NCBI GenBank assembly: GCA_964472545.1
Contig: CAYYNP010000031.1
Coordinates: forward strand, 1 to 52,378
Length of the DNA: 52,378 nucleotides
From: CAYYNP01 sp964472545
Lineage (GTDB): Bacteria > Planctomycetota > Planctomycetia > Pirellulales > Thermoguttaceae
Direction: 5' to 3'
A program made the translations under genes and the position numbers. Shown in pieces: positions 1 through 9,000 of this stretch; within the stretch, counting starts at the first letter, position 1, and each line of letters starts with the position of its first letter. A model generated the notes under the pieces. The model had not been told where the DNA came from. It saw only the letters and a list, made by a program, of their open reading frames with translations, and did not search any database.

Positions 1-1
1 G

Positions 2-715
2 ATCCGGCGGCTGATCGGCTACATGCCGGACTTCTTCGGTGTCTACGACGACATGAAGGTGATCGAGTACCTGGAGTTCTTCGCCGCCGCCTATCGCATC
101 AAAGGCCCCAAGCGGCGCGAGGTTTGCAACGAGATGCTCGATATGGTCGACCTGGGCTATAAACGCGACGCGTTGGTCACCAGCCTTTCCCGCGGTATGA
201 CCCAACGGCTGGGGCTCGCCCGGGTGTTGTTGCACGATCCGCAGGTGCTGTTGCTCGACGAGCCGGCCAGCGGCCTGGACCCCCGGGCGAGGATCGAGAT
301 CCGCGGCTTGCTGAAGCGGCTTCGCGGCATGGGCAAGACGATCATGGTCTCCAGCCACATCCTGCCTGAACTGGCCGACATCTGCAACAAGGTCGGTATC
401 ATCGAGCGCGGCGAGCTGCTGGTCTGCGCCAACGTCTCCGACGTGATGCGCAAGGTGCGCCGCCACACGCTGCTGCACATCGCGGTGACCGAACGAGTAG
501 AAGCCGCCGCCAACCTGTTGGCCGAGCACGATCTGGTCGAAGCGGTCGACGTCCGCGAGGAGGTGATCTACGCCACGCTGGGCGAGAACGTCGAAGACTA
601 CAGCGACCTGCCCACGCTGCTGGTTGAGGGTGGCTTCAGGATTCGCGCGTTCAAGGAAGATGAGGTCAACCTCGAGACGGCGTTTATGGCGCTAACGAAG
701 GGGATTACGGCGTAG
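2..715 (+). CDS. ABC transporter ATP-binding protein, 5' truncated by window edge
   Basis: The reading frame is already open at base 2, so the N-terminus, including the Walker A loop, lies outside the window. What is visible is the C-terminal two thirds of an ABC ATPase. The signature loop is LSRGMTQRLGLAR, a variant of LSGGQ with Arg-Gly-Met. Walker B is VLLLDEPASGLDP with the catalytic Glu, and the switch His sits in SSHILPEL. After about residue 150 comes a C-terminal extension typical of the CcmA/NatA-like exporters with a separate permease. Such proteins power export of drugs, lipids or ions, or assembly of envelope parts. No permease follows in the window; it may lie upstream. The substrate cannot be read from this fragment. 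Confidence 0.9.
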   Translation: MRRLIGYMPDFFGVYDDMKVIEYLEFFAAAYRIKGPKRREVCNEMLDMVDLGYKRDALVTSLSRGMTQRLGLARVLLHDPQVLLLDEPASGLDPRARIEIRGLLKRLRGMGKTIMVSSHILPELADICNKVGIIERGELLVCANVSDVMRKVRRHTLLHIAVTERVEAAANLLAEHDLVEAVDVREEVIYATLGENVEDYSDLPTLLVEGGFRIRAFKEDEVNLETAFMALTKGITA

Positions 716-737
716 GCTGTGATCGGAAGAAACGAAG

Positions 738-808
738 ACAGGATTACAGGATGACCAGGATAGGCGAAGGGCAGTTCCAGCCCATCCCGTCAATCCTGTT
801 ATCCAGTC
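738..808. repeat. Inverted pair of ACAGGAT-type short tandem repeats
   Basis: The 169-base gap between the ABC ATPase and the next gene holds two facing copies of the same degenerate repeat. 738-761 carries three AGGAT units spaced 7-10 bases apart, and 784-808 carries the complementary ATCC/ATCCTG units. In RNA these could fold against each other. Similar ACAGGAT tracts are, from memory, scattered through planctomycete and some deltaproteobacterial intergenic DNA. The position between convergent genes would allow a terminator role, but there is no T-tract. Confidence 0.6.
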
Positions 809-884
809 TGATGATCGTCCGTCTCGTCGAGGGCGAGAGAAGAGGCCGTTGCGGCTCCATCTCAGCCGTCCGCGGCTCGTTCAA

Positions 885-2279
885 CTAACTCTTGTACTTC
901 TCCCAGAAGGCGGGCATCAACTCGCGGACCTGGGTTTCCAGTTCTTCGTCGCTGATGGCCGTCATGCGGCCTTCTTTTTCGTACTGGTCCATCACCCAGC
1001 GGGCGACCTTGTGGATCTTGATCTTGCTGATCCGCTCTTCGCCCTTGAGGCCGAAGAACTCGTTGACCCAGTGGGCCACGCCGTCGGCGCCGCTCTTGTC
1101 GGTCAAGGCCACGCGCGGCGGCCGGCCGAGCAGGGCAGCCGTGTCGAAGATGTTGTAGATCCGCTCGTCCTGACGCAGCCCACCGGCGTGGATGCCGGCC
1201 CGGGTGGTGTTGAACGCCTTGCCGACGAACGGGTAGTTGTCGGGAATCGGCAGCCCGATCGACCGCATGTAGTCGGCCAACTCGGTAATCACCTCGGTCT
1301 GCACGCCGCAGAGCTCGCCCTTCATGGCGATGTACTCGATCACCGAGCCTTCGAGCGGCGGGTTGCCGGTCCGCTCGCCGAAGCCGAACAGCGTGGCATT
1401 GACCGCGTCGCAGCCGTAGAGCCAGGCGGCGGCGCCGTTAGTATGCACCTTGTGGAAGTCGTTGTGGCCGTGCCACTCCAGCCGGTCGCAGGGTACGCCG
1501 ACGTCGTGGTTCAGCCGGTAGATCAACTTCGGAATACTCCGCGGCAACTCCACGCCGGGGAAACTCACGCCGAAGCCCATCGTATCGCAGAGGCGAATCT
1601 TGGCCTTCATCTCGTCGGGCACTTCTTCGCTCATCCGCATCAGCCGTTCGGCGAAGGGGAGCACGAAGCCTTCGATGTCGGCCCGGGTGATGTCCTCGAA
1701 GTGGCAGCGGGGGCGCACGCCGGCCTCGAACGCCGCGTCGACCACTTCGCAGTAGCTGTCCATGCACTCCTGGCGGCTCTTGAACTTCAGCTTCTGGAAG
1801 ATGTGATAGTCCGACGAACTGGTCAGCATGCCGCTCTCTTTGAGCCCGGCCTCTTTGACCAAGCGGAAGTCGCCCTTGACCGCCCGAATCCAGCCGGTGC
1901 ACTCGGGATACCGGTGGCCCAGTTCGCGGCACCTGTCGAGCGTCTCGCGATCGTTCTTGGTGTAGAGGAAGAACTCGGTCTGGCGGATCACGCCGTTGGG
2001 ACCGCCCAGTTTGGCCAGCAGGTCGTAGATGCGGACCATCTGGTCGATGGTGTACGGCGGCCGGGCCTGTTGGCCGTCGCGGAAGGTGGTGTCGGTGATC
2101 ACGATATCGCGCGACTTCAGCGACGCCGGATCGAATTCGACCGGCTTGCCGTCGATATACTCGATCACCGGGCTGCCGTCGAAGCGGATCAGCGGCGGAA
2201 GGCTGTAATCGAACGTCTCTTCGACCAGATTGGGTTCCGTGGTGTCGCCCAGCGGATGGGAGTTGTATTTGTCAGACAT
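885..2279 (-). CDS. DRE-TIM metallolyase, Re-citrate / isopropylmalate synthase-like
   Basis: This 464-aa protein belongs to the HMG-CoA lyase-like (DRE-TIM) superfamily, which condenses acetyl-CoA with an oxo-acid. The metal- and substrate-binding DTTFRDGQQ motif lies at residues 63-71 and HGHND, with the paired metal-ligand His residues, at 270-274. There is an N-terminal extension of about 58 residues, and no long LeuA-type regulatory domain follows the barrel. The length and the wording around DTTFRDGQQARPPYT fit the group that includes Re-citrate synthase better than classical LeuA, but this is from memory of the family. Homocitrate synthase or an isopropylmalate synthase paralogue remain possible. 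The start has an AAAGGA site about 8 bases upstream. It lies 54 bases downstream of an acyl carrier protein gene, so they are probably cotranscribed. Confidence 0.75.
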   Translation of the reverse strand: MSDKYNSHPLGDTTEPNLVEETFDYSLPPLIRFDGSPVIEYIDGKPVEFDPASLKSRDIVITDTTFRDGQQARPPYTIDQMVRIYDLLAKLGGPNGVIRQTEFFLYTKNDRETLDRCRELGHRYPECTGWIRAVKGDFRLVKEAGLKESGMLTSSSDYHIFQKLKFKSRQECMDSYCEVVDAAFEAGVRPRCHFEDITRADIEGFVLPFAERLMRMSEEVPDEMKAKIRLCDTMGFGVSFPGVELPRSIPKLIYRLNHDVGVPCDRLEWHGHNDFHKVHTNGAAAWLYGCDAVNATLFGFGERTGNPPLEGSVIEYIAMKGELCGVQTEVITELADYMRSIGLPIPDNYPFVGKAFNTTRAGIHAGGLRQDERIYNIFDTAALLGRPPRVALTDKSGADGVAHWVNEFFGLKGEERISKIKIHKVARWVMDQYEKEGRMTAISDEELETQVRELMPAFWEKYKS

Positions 2280-2333
2280 AAGGGTTCCTTTGGTTTCGTG
2301 TGGCCGGTTTGCTATGCCTTGCTTAGACTTCGC

Positions 2334-2588
2334 TCAGACTTCAACGCCCTGCTCTTGGCAGGTCTTGGCGATGAAGTCGACCGCGTCGCCGACGCTGGTC
2401 ACCGACAAGGCGGCGTCTTCGTCCATCTCGATGCCGAATTCTTCCTCGAACATCGCCACCAGTTCGATCGACTGTACGCTCTCGGCGCCCAGGTCGACGG
2501 TGAAAGTCTGCTCCGGCTTGATGTCGCCTTCGTCGAGCTTCAATACACGGGCGGTGACCGCCACGACGCGTTCTGCTACGGTTGCCAT
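2334..2588 (-). CDS. Acyl carrier protein
   Basis: An 84-aa acyl carrier protein. The phosphopantetheine attachment site is Ser37 in GAESVQSIELV, a variant of the usual DSL motif written ESV here. The flanking acidic helix II (VAMFEEEFGIEMDED) and the overall length are typical of ACP. It carries acyl chains as thioesters in the cytosol. I chose the ATG at 2588 because AGGAG stands 9 bases before it; the frame remains open upstream for 25 codons without ACP-like sequence. The neighbours are a DRE-TIM condensing enzyme downstream and a GlmU-like enzyme upstream rather than fab genes. It may therefore be a specialised carrier rather than the main fatty acid synthase ACP, though that is inference. 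Confidence 0.9.
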   Translation of the reverse strand: MATVAERVVAVTARVLKLDEGDIKPEQTFTVDLGAESVQSIELVAMFEEEFGIEMDEDAALSVTSVGDAVDFIAKTCQEQGVEV

Positions 2589-2679
2589 TGACGTTTTTCT
2601 CCTACCGCGGGCTAAGCCGCAATCCAAATTGGACCTGCAAGCGTGTGTGCCCGATGCACCCACGTTGCAGCGTGTGACT

Positions 2680-3972
2680 CTAAGAACGTTGTCCGGCCGC
2701 CAACAGCCGGCGGCCTCGTTTGACGGCCTCCATACGTGGCGGCTTGGTCATGTTGAATACATCGTCCCACATCGCCTCGTCGGTCGGCGTCCACTGCTGA
2801 CCGCGTCGGCCCATCGCCGTGGCGGCGGTCTCGTAGAGCTTCCGCTTGCCGAAGCCTTTGGTGACCACGCCTTCGAGGAACCAGGCGAACGAGGGGATGT
2901 ACTTCGGCAGGGGCTTGCCCGTGCCGGCGATCAGGGCCATCGCCCCGACGTACGCCCCGGTGTTGAACAGCGTGCCGATCGAGGTCTTCGTGTGGTCGCC
3001 GATCAGGGCCCCGACTTTGGTCGAGCCGGTGTCGATCGGCTGCTTGCCGTTGAGCGTGACCGAGACGCTGGTATAGTCGTTCTTCAAATCGCTGTTGGTG
3101 GTCAACGCCCCCAGGTTGACCCACTGGCCCACGTAGGCGTGGCCCAGGAAGCCGTCGTGGTACTTGTTCGAGTATCCCTGGATGATCGACTCTTCGACCT
3201 CGCCGCCGATGCGGCACATTGGGCCGATCGAGTTGCCCTCCCGGCACTTGGCGCCCAAGAGGATCGACTTCTTGCCGACGTAGCAGGGGCCCTCAATGCG
3301 AGTGAAGGGATGCACTTCGGCCCCTTCGTCGATGTAGACGGGCCCGTCGGCCGCGTCGATCACCACCATCGGATGAATCAATGCACCGGGGCCAACGTAA
3401 ACGTCCTTCTCGCTGCCGCGAATCGCCCGGGGCTCCTCGATCGTGCCCTCGATGCCGCTGCGTCCGGCGGCGGCGAAATCCTTGGTGAGCTGGTCCGGGT
3501 TCGAGAGGATCAGGTCCCAGGTGTAGTTGACCACCGGCAGCTTGACGTCGGCCGCGGGAAACTCCTTCGCGGCCGACTCGAGCAGCGCGTCGATCGATTC
3601 GGTGTTGACGCGCTCGACGTCCTTCTGCTCGATGTACGCTGCCAACACGTCGCCCTCGTCGTCCAATGCCACGTGGCTGGGGCCGCCGGGCTTGATGTCC
3701 AGTTCGGCGCCGTTGACCCGCGCGTCCATCAGCAAGAGGTCGTCGCCGGCCAGCGAAGCCGTGTCGTTGACCGGGCCGTCGGCCTGGCCGCGATAGACCT
3801 CGGCCATGTACGGCGGCACAAAGTAGGCCGTGTCGTTGGCTGCGATCTTCGCCAGCAGCTTCTCGCGCAGCGACGTCATCCCGCAACGCAACTCCCAAAT
3901 CGGACGACTCAACGCCACGGGATAGAAATGGATCCGCTTCTCGGTCGGCCGATCGACGAGCACTAATCGCAT
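2680..3972 (-). CDS. GlmU-like sugar nucleotidyltransferase with left-handed beta-helix
   Basis: A 430-aa protein of the putative sugar nucleotidyltransferase / GlmU-like family. The N-terminal part (about residues 1-180) resembles a nucleotidyltransferase fold opening with RLVLVDRP. Residues about 185-380 show hexapeptide-type repeats (GPGALIHPMVVID, EGAEVHPFTRIEGP, GDHTKTSIGTLFNTG) expected to form a left-handed beta-helix acyltransferase. Proteins of this design are distinct from true GlmU and are found in Bacteroidetes and Planctomycetes. The likely role is UDP-amino sugar metabolism for envelope polymers, which fits nagB lying 64 bases upstream. The start at 3972 (ATG) has AAAGGAAG about 8 bases before it; a TTG two codons earlier is possible. 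The exact substrate is unknown. Confidence 0.75.
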   Translation of the reverse strand: MRLVLVDRPTEKRIHFYPVALSRPIWELRCGMTSLREKLLAKIAANDTAYFVPPYMAEVYRGQADGPVNDTASLAGDDLLLMDARVNGAELDIKPGGPSHVALDDEGDVLAAYIEQKDVERVNTESIDALLESAAKEFPAADVKLPVVNYTWDLILSNPDQLTKDFAAAGRSGIEGTIEEPRAIRGSEKDVYVGPGALIHPMVVIDAADGPVYIDEGAEVHPFTRIEGPCYVGKKSILLGAKCREGNSIGPMCRIGGEVEESIIQGYSNKYHDGFLGHAYVGQWVNLGALTTNSDLKNDYTSVSVTLNGKQPIDTGSTKVGALIGDHTKTSIGTLFNTGAYVGAMALIAGTGKPLPKYIPSFAWFLEGVVTKGFGKRKLYETAATAMGRRGQQWTPTDEAMWDDVFNMTKPPRMEAVKRGRRLLAAGQRS

Positions 3973-4036
3973 GGACAACTTCCTTTGCCGGGTTCCTGGT
4001 GCATAGAGGGTGGGGCTACCTGGGGAAATTCAAACG

Positions 4037-4813
4037 CTACGGAGCGTCGACCATCTTAGCCTGAATCCACTCGTAGTAGTCGAGCATCTTCAACTCGCTG
4101 GCTGCGTCGCGGTCGACGATGAACATCACGTCGGCGTGCAACTGCAACGCGCTGGCGGTGATCATGCTGGTCACCGGGCCTTCGATCGCCGCCGCCACGG
4201 CCTCGGCCTTGTTGGTGCCGTTGGCCAGCAAGATCAGCTTGCGGGCTTCGAGGATCGTGCCCACGCCCATCGTGATCGCGTAAACCGGCACTTCCTCCGG
4301 CGAATCGAAGAAGCGGGCGTTGTCGTCGATGGTCTGCTTGGCCAGCGTCTTGATCCGCGTGCGCGATCCCAGCGAACTGCTCGGCTCGTTAAATGCGATA
4401 TGGCCGTCGGAACCGACGCCGAGGATCTGCAAGTCGATCCCGCCGCAGTCGACGATCTGCTGTTCGTACCACTTGCAGAACGCCTCGTAGTTGTCGGTCG
4501 TGCCCGAGGGAATGTGGACGTTCTGATTGGGGATATTGATGTGGCGGAAGAGGTTCTCGTGCATGAAGTAGTGGTAGCTTTGCGCGTCCTTCCGCGTCAG
4601 TCCCACGTACTCGTCGAGGTTGAAGGTCGTGACTTGCGAGAAGTCGAGCCCTTCGTCGTTGTGCATCCGTACGAGTTCCTTGTAGAGCCCCAAAGGCGTC
4701 GAGCCGGTGGCCAGGCCGAGCACGGCGTCCGGCTTGGCGTTGAGCGTCCGCGCGACGACCCTGGCGGCCGTCTTACTCATCTCGTCGACGTTGTCTTTGA
4801 CGATAATTTCCAT
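4037..4813 (-). CDS. nagB: Glucosamine-6-phosphate deaminase
   Basis: A 258-aa protein, the normal length for NagB, which converts glucosamine-6-phosphate to fructose-6-phosphate and ammonia in the cytosol. Family motifs are intact: GLATGSTPLGLY at about 33-44 for phosphate binding, the NLDEYVGL segment at 66-73 with the catalytic Asp67, and LGVGSDGHIAFNEP at 131-144 with the active-site His. It starts 64 bases upstream of the GlmU-like gene on the same strand, so amino-sugar breakdown and nucleotide-sugar formation may be run from one transcript. The ribosome site before the ATG is weak (GAGG). Confidence 0.95.
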   Translation of the reverse strand: MEIIVKDNVDEMSKTAARVVARTLNAKPDAVLGLATGSTPLGLYKELVRMHNDEGLDFSQVTTFNLDEYVGLTRKDAQSYHYFMHENLFRHINIPNQNVHIPSGTTDNYEAFCKWYEQQIVDCGGIDLQILGVGSDGHIAFNEPSSSLGSRTRIKTLAKQTIDDNARFFDSPEEVPVYAITMGVGTILEARKLILLANGTNKAEAVAAAIEGPVTSMITASALQLHADVMFIVDRDAASELKMLDYYEWIQAKMVDAP

Positions 4814-5056
4814 GGTTGGCCTCGCGTATGTACAGACTGTGGCTGAGAACGAATTGAGCGAACCCCTTAGTATGTGGTTTCACGCCGAGACGTCAACCAG
4901 ATCCCTCGCAAGATGAGATCGAACCCTGCTGCGTAAGGGCCTGCGCGTGGGCTGGCGAGACGAGAAGGACCGCAAGGCTTTATCCGGAAACAACTTACGG
5001 AGAATCCGCAGCCGCCGTCAGGGCCTGCCGCCATGCTGCTCGCCGGACTACAGGGA

Positions 5057-5746
5057 TTACGAGAAGAGGTCGCGCTCCGGCTCGATACACTGCGGCCCCT
5101 CGTTGGTGGGGCGATTGACGTACGTGCCGATACTGCTGGCCGTCATCGCGTCGGCCGGATAGGGACGTAACAGCGGCGCGAGACGCCCGACGCCTTCAAC
5201 GGCCGGATCGAGCCATTGTTGATGCGCGTCGGGCGGCAGGATCACCGGCATGCGGTCGTGGATCGGACGCATCAATTCGTTCGGCTCGGTGGTCAGAATC
5301 GTACACGACTCGATCACCTCGTGGCCCGCCCCCTCCCACGACTCCCACAGCCCGGCCATGGCAAACGGCCGATCGTCGCCAACGCGGATTAAATACGGCT
5401 GTTTCCGCTTGCCCGTGCGTTGCCATTCGTAGAATCCGTCGGCCGCCACCAGACAACGCCGCCGCCGAAACGCGGCACGAAAGGCCGGTTTCGTGGCCAC
5501 CGTTTCACTACGGGCGTTGATCATCCGGTTGCCGATCGCAGCGTCTTTGGCCCAGGAGGGAATCAGGCCCCAGCGCACCAGCGCGAACTCCCGCTTCGGC
5601 AGATCGGCGTGCGAGGCCATTCGAATCACCGGAACCGGCTGTGTGGGCGCGATATTGAACCGGGCTGCAAACGGCGGCACCTCGAAGACCGAGAACTCCT
5701 CGGCCACCACGCTAGCCGGCGCTCGAAGCGTAAATCGTCCACACAT
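5057..5746 (-). CDS. SRAP / HMCES-family DNA-protein crosslink protein (YedK-like)
   Basis: A 229-aa SOS response-associated peptidase-like protein. The family becomes active by exposing Cys2, which bonds covalently to abasic sites in single-stranded DNA and shields them during replication. The start is fixed by this chemistry: the ATG at 5746 gives MCGRFTLR with Cys2, although the frame stays open 22 codons upstream. Other family residues are visible: NIAPTQPVPVI at 31-41, MINARSET at 75-82, the Glu of GFYEW near 107, and the HDRMPVIL segment with the catalytic His. It is 243 bases upstream of nagB on the same strand and probably a separate transcript. The 4814-5056 gap holds nothing I can identify. 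Confidence 0.93.
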   Translation of the reverse strand: MCGRFTLRAPASVVAEEFSVFEVPPFAARFNIAPTQPVPVIRMASHADLPKREFALVRWGLIPSWAKDAAIGNRMINARSETVATKPAFRAAFRRRRCLVAADGFYEWQRTGKRKQPYLIRVGDDRPFAMAGLWESWEGAGHEVIESCTILTTEPNELMRPIHDRMPVILPPDAHQQWLDPAVEGVGRLAPLLRPYPADAMTASSIGTYVNRPTNEGPQCIEPERDLFS

Positions 5747-5976
5747 GCCAGCATTGTACCCCCTTCTCACAAAGCCGCGACCGGTGGTCGCGCCCCGTAG
5801 CCGAACTCGCAAGAGTTTGGCAGCCTCGCAAATCTAGGGACTTCAGCGAAATCTCGCCAAAGTCTGGGCGACTTCGGCTACCGAGCCCGCACTGCTCTCC
5901 TTCTCTTCCTATCTCCACCACGCCCGGACAAACCCAACCAGCACCTTCAGGGGATATCTTTTCTCGTCAATCGAAC

Positions 5977-5982
5977 TAGAAT
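5977..5982 (+). promoter_or_regulatory. Possible -10 element for the LEPR-XLL giant gene
   Basis: TAGAAT lies 50 bases before the ATG at 6033 in the 286-base divergent gap. No convincing -35 box is present 16-18 bases upstream, so this is a weak call. Nothing else was recognised in 5747-6032. Confidence 0.3.
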
Positions 5983-6032
5983 CAGACTTCAGCTAGCCAC
6001 TGATGCCCCTCGGCACTCGCGGGAGTGATTGC

Positions 6033-9000
6033 ATGAAAGACGCTTCTCAACGGCAACTACGGATGGAGCCTTTGGAGCCGCGGCGCGTGCTCGACAGCGC
6101 CGTGGTTTTCAACGAGATCATGTACAACCCGGCCGGTCAGACCGACGACTTGCTGGAGTGGGTCGAGTTGCACAACCAGTTGGGCGTCGACGTCGACGTC
6201 TCCGGTTGGACGCTGAGCGGCGGGGTCGACTACGCGTTCGCCGCAGGGACCGTTGTGCCCGGCGACGGCCTGCTGGTCGTGGCCCAATCTCCGGATGATC
6301 TGCACGCGGTCACCGGTTACGAGAATGCGTTGGGGCCGTTCGTCGGCAGGCTCTCCAACGAGGGCGAACGGCTGCGATTGCGCGACGGAAACGGCCGCGT
6401 GATGAGCCAGGTCGACTATCGCGACGGCGGCGAGTGGCCCGTCGCTCCCGACGGGTCGGGCGTCAGCCTGGCCAAACGTGATCCCTACGGGGCCAGCGAA
6501 GCAACCGAGAATTGGGCCGCCGCCAGTCAAGTCGGCGGTACGCCGGGGCAACACAACTTCCCGGAAGAACTGCAGCCGATCGGAACGATCGCCGCCGTGC
6601 GGGCCGATGCGATCTGGCGCTACGACGCATCGGGGGCCGATCTGCAAACGTCCTGGCGCGATCCGAACTTCGACGACGCCGAGTGGGACTCGAACGAGGG
6701 ATTCGCCCCGCCGGTCTTGGTCACCGAGATCGACACCTCGGCCATCGACGCGCTGGAGATCCAGAACGTCGCCTCGGGCGAGGTCGATACGTCGGGCTGG
6801 TTCGTGATGGTCAATCAGGCCCGAACCGGCGTCACCGGTGTCAACACGCTCACCTGGGCGCTGCCCGACTCGATGGCCTCGGGCGAGGTCCTCTTTCGTC
6901 ATGACGATCCGGTAATCTCCGAAAACTACTGGGGCGACGACATCTTCTGGCGGACTTCGAGCGTTGGCTGGGTGATGATCGTCGACGCCGCGGGCAACAC
7001 GGTCGACGCGCTCATCTGGGGCTATGGCGAGGGGGACGTGGCCGCCTTGGACGGTTTGAAGATTGGCGAGGTCACCGTCAATGCAGCCGGCGCGTGGAAC
7101 GGGGTCCCCGCCACACCGCCGGGTAGCAACGAGTCGCTGCAACGCCGCGGCGCATCGGACAACGACGACGCAACCGATTGGGACGGCCGCCTGGCAAAAT
7201 CGCTGGGCGTCTCGAACGACGGGCTGACCGTCCCCTTTCCGGGCAACGGGCTGCGGCTGCCGCAAGGGCCGACGACGCACTACTTCCGCAGCGAGTTCGA
7301 CTTTGCCCACGCCCCGAACCTGACAGAGTTATCGCTCGATTTCACGATCGACGACGGGGCGATCTTCTACCTCAACGGCCACGAGATTCACCGCCACAAC
7401 ATGCGCGGCGGAGTCGTGCAGTACGACACGCTGGCCACCAACGAGTTGGACGTTCCGGTGACGATCCGCGACGTCCCAGTGCCGATCGATCATCTCGTGC
7501 AAGGCCGCAACGTGTTGGCCGCGGAACTCCACCAGGCCCGCCCGGGCGACGACGACGCGGTCTTCGGGGCCGAATTGAAGGCCACGCTCTGGCCGCCCGA
7601 CCCGCGGGGCGAGGGGTTCAACCTGGCGTTGAACGAGGTGGCCGGCGGCGGCGAGACACCGTTCTGGGTCGAAGTGACCAACCACGGCCTGACGGTAATC
7701 GACTTAGACGGTTACGTGTTGGCCAATTCGGCCGGCGGGGAATACCGTTTCCCAAGCGGGCCGATTCTGCACGGGCAATTTGTGTCGGTCGATGAGTCGG
7801 AACTCGGCTTCACGGCCGTCGACGGCGACAAGCTCTATCTTTCCACACCGGATCGGGTGGCGGTCGTCGACGCCGTACGCGTTCAGCAGCGAGCTCGAGG
7901 CCGCCGGACAAACGGCACGGACGACTGGTTCTACATCGACGTGGCGACGCCCAACATGCCGAACCGCTTCGCGTTGCACGACGAGATCGTGATCAACGAG
8001 ATCATGTACCACGCCTATCCTGGGCGGGTCGAGGGAGAGCCGTTTGCGGAGTCACCCGAAGAGTGGATCGAGTTGTTCAACCGCAGCGACGACCCGATCG
8101 GACTCGACGGTTGGCGTTTCGACGGCGCGATCGATTTCGAGTTTCCGGCCGATACGACGCTCGGGCCGGGCGAATATCTCGTAGTGGCCAACGACGCCGC
8201 GGCGATGGCGGCGCAGTACCCCGGAGTCGACGTGCTGGGCAACTTCGACCGCGCGCTGGGCAACAACGGCGACCACATCCTGCTGTTGGACGCCGCCGGC
8301 AACCCGGCAGACGAGGTCCGCTACTACGATTCCGGCCGCTGGGCAGAGTATGCGGACGGCGGCGGGGCCAGCCTCGAGTTGCGCGACCCGAACGCCGACA
8401 ACGCCAAGCCCGAGGCCTGGGCCGCCAGCGACGAGACCGGCCAAACCGCTTGGCAAACCGTGACCTATCGCGGGCCGGCCACCAACCTCGTCGGGCCGAC
8501 GCGGTACAACGAATTGGTGCTGGGGCTGCTCGACGCCGGCGAGATCCTATTGGACGACATTCGCGTGATCGAAGACCCCGACGGCACCGCGCGGCAGTTG
8601 ATCCAAAACGGCACGTTCGAGGGCGACGTTCTCGGCAGCCCGGCCAACAAGTGGCGGATCATCGGCACGCACGAAGAGAGCGGCGTGATCGTCGATCCCG
8701 ACGACCCGAACAACCAGGTCTTGCGGCTGGTGGCCACCGGCCCGACCGGCCACATGCACGACCACGCCGGGACGACGCTCAAATCCGGCAACTCCTTCGT
8801 CACGATCGACACCCGCAAGGTGTACGAGATCTCCTTCCGCGCCCGTTGGGTGGCCGGATCGAACCAGCTCAACTCCCGGCTCTATTTCAACCGGCTTGGC
8901 CGCACGACGCTGCTCGACGTGCCCGAAGCGGCCGGCACGCCGGGCGCGGTGAATTCCACATCGCAGCCAAACATCGGCCCCACGTACGCCGAGCTGCGCC

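Noticed and set aside
849..2591. 580-codon open frame on the plus strand, antisense to the DRE-TIM enzyme and ACP genes
   Set aside because: It covers two well-recognised genes on the other strand, has no family resemblance, and its composition (Val, Asp, Gly, His, Leu in turn) is the usual shadow of GC-rich coding.
2230..3966. 578-codon plus-strand frame opposite the GlmU-like gene
   Set aside because: No recognisable domain, no ribosome site, and fully antisense to conserved sequence.
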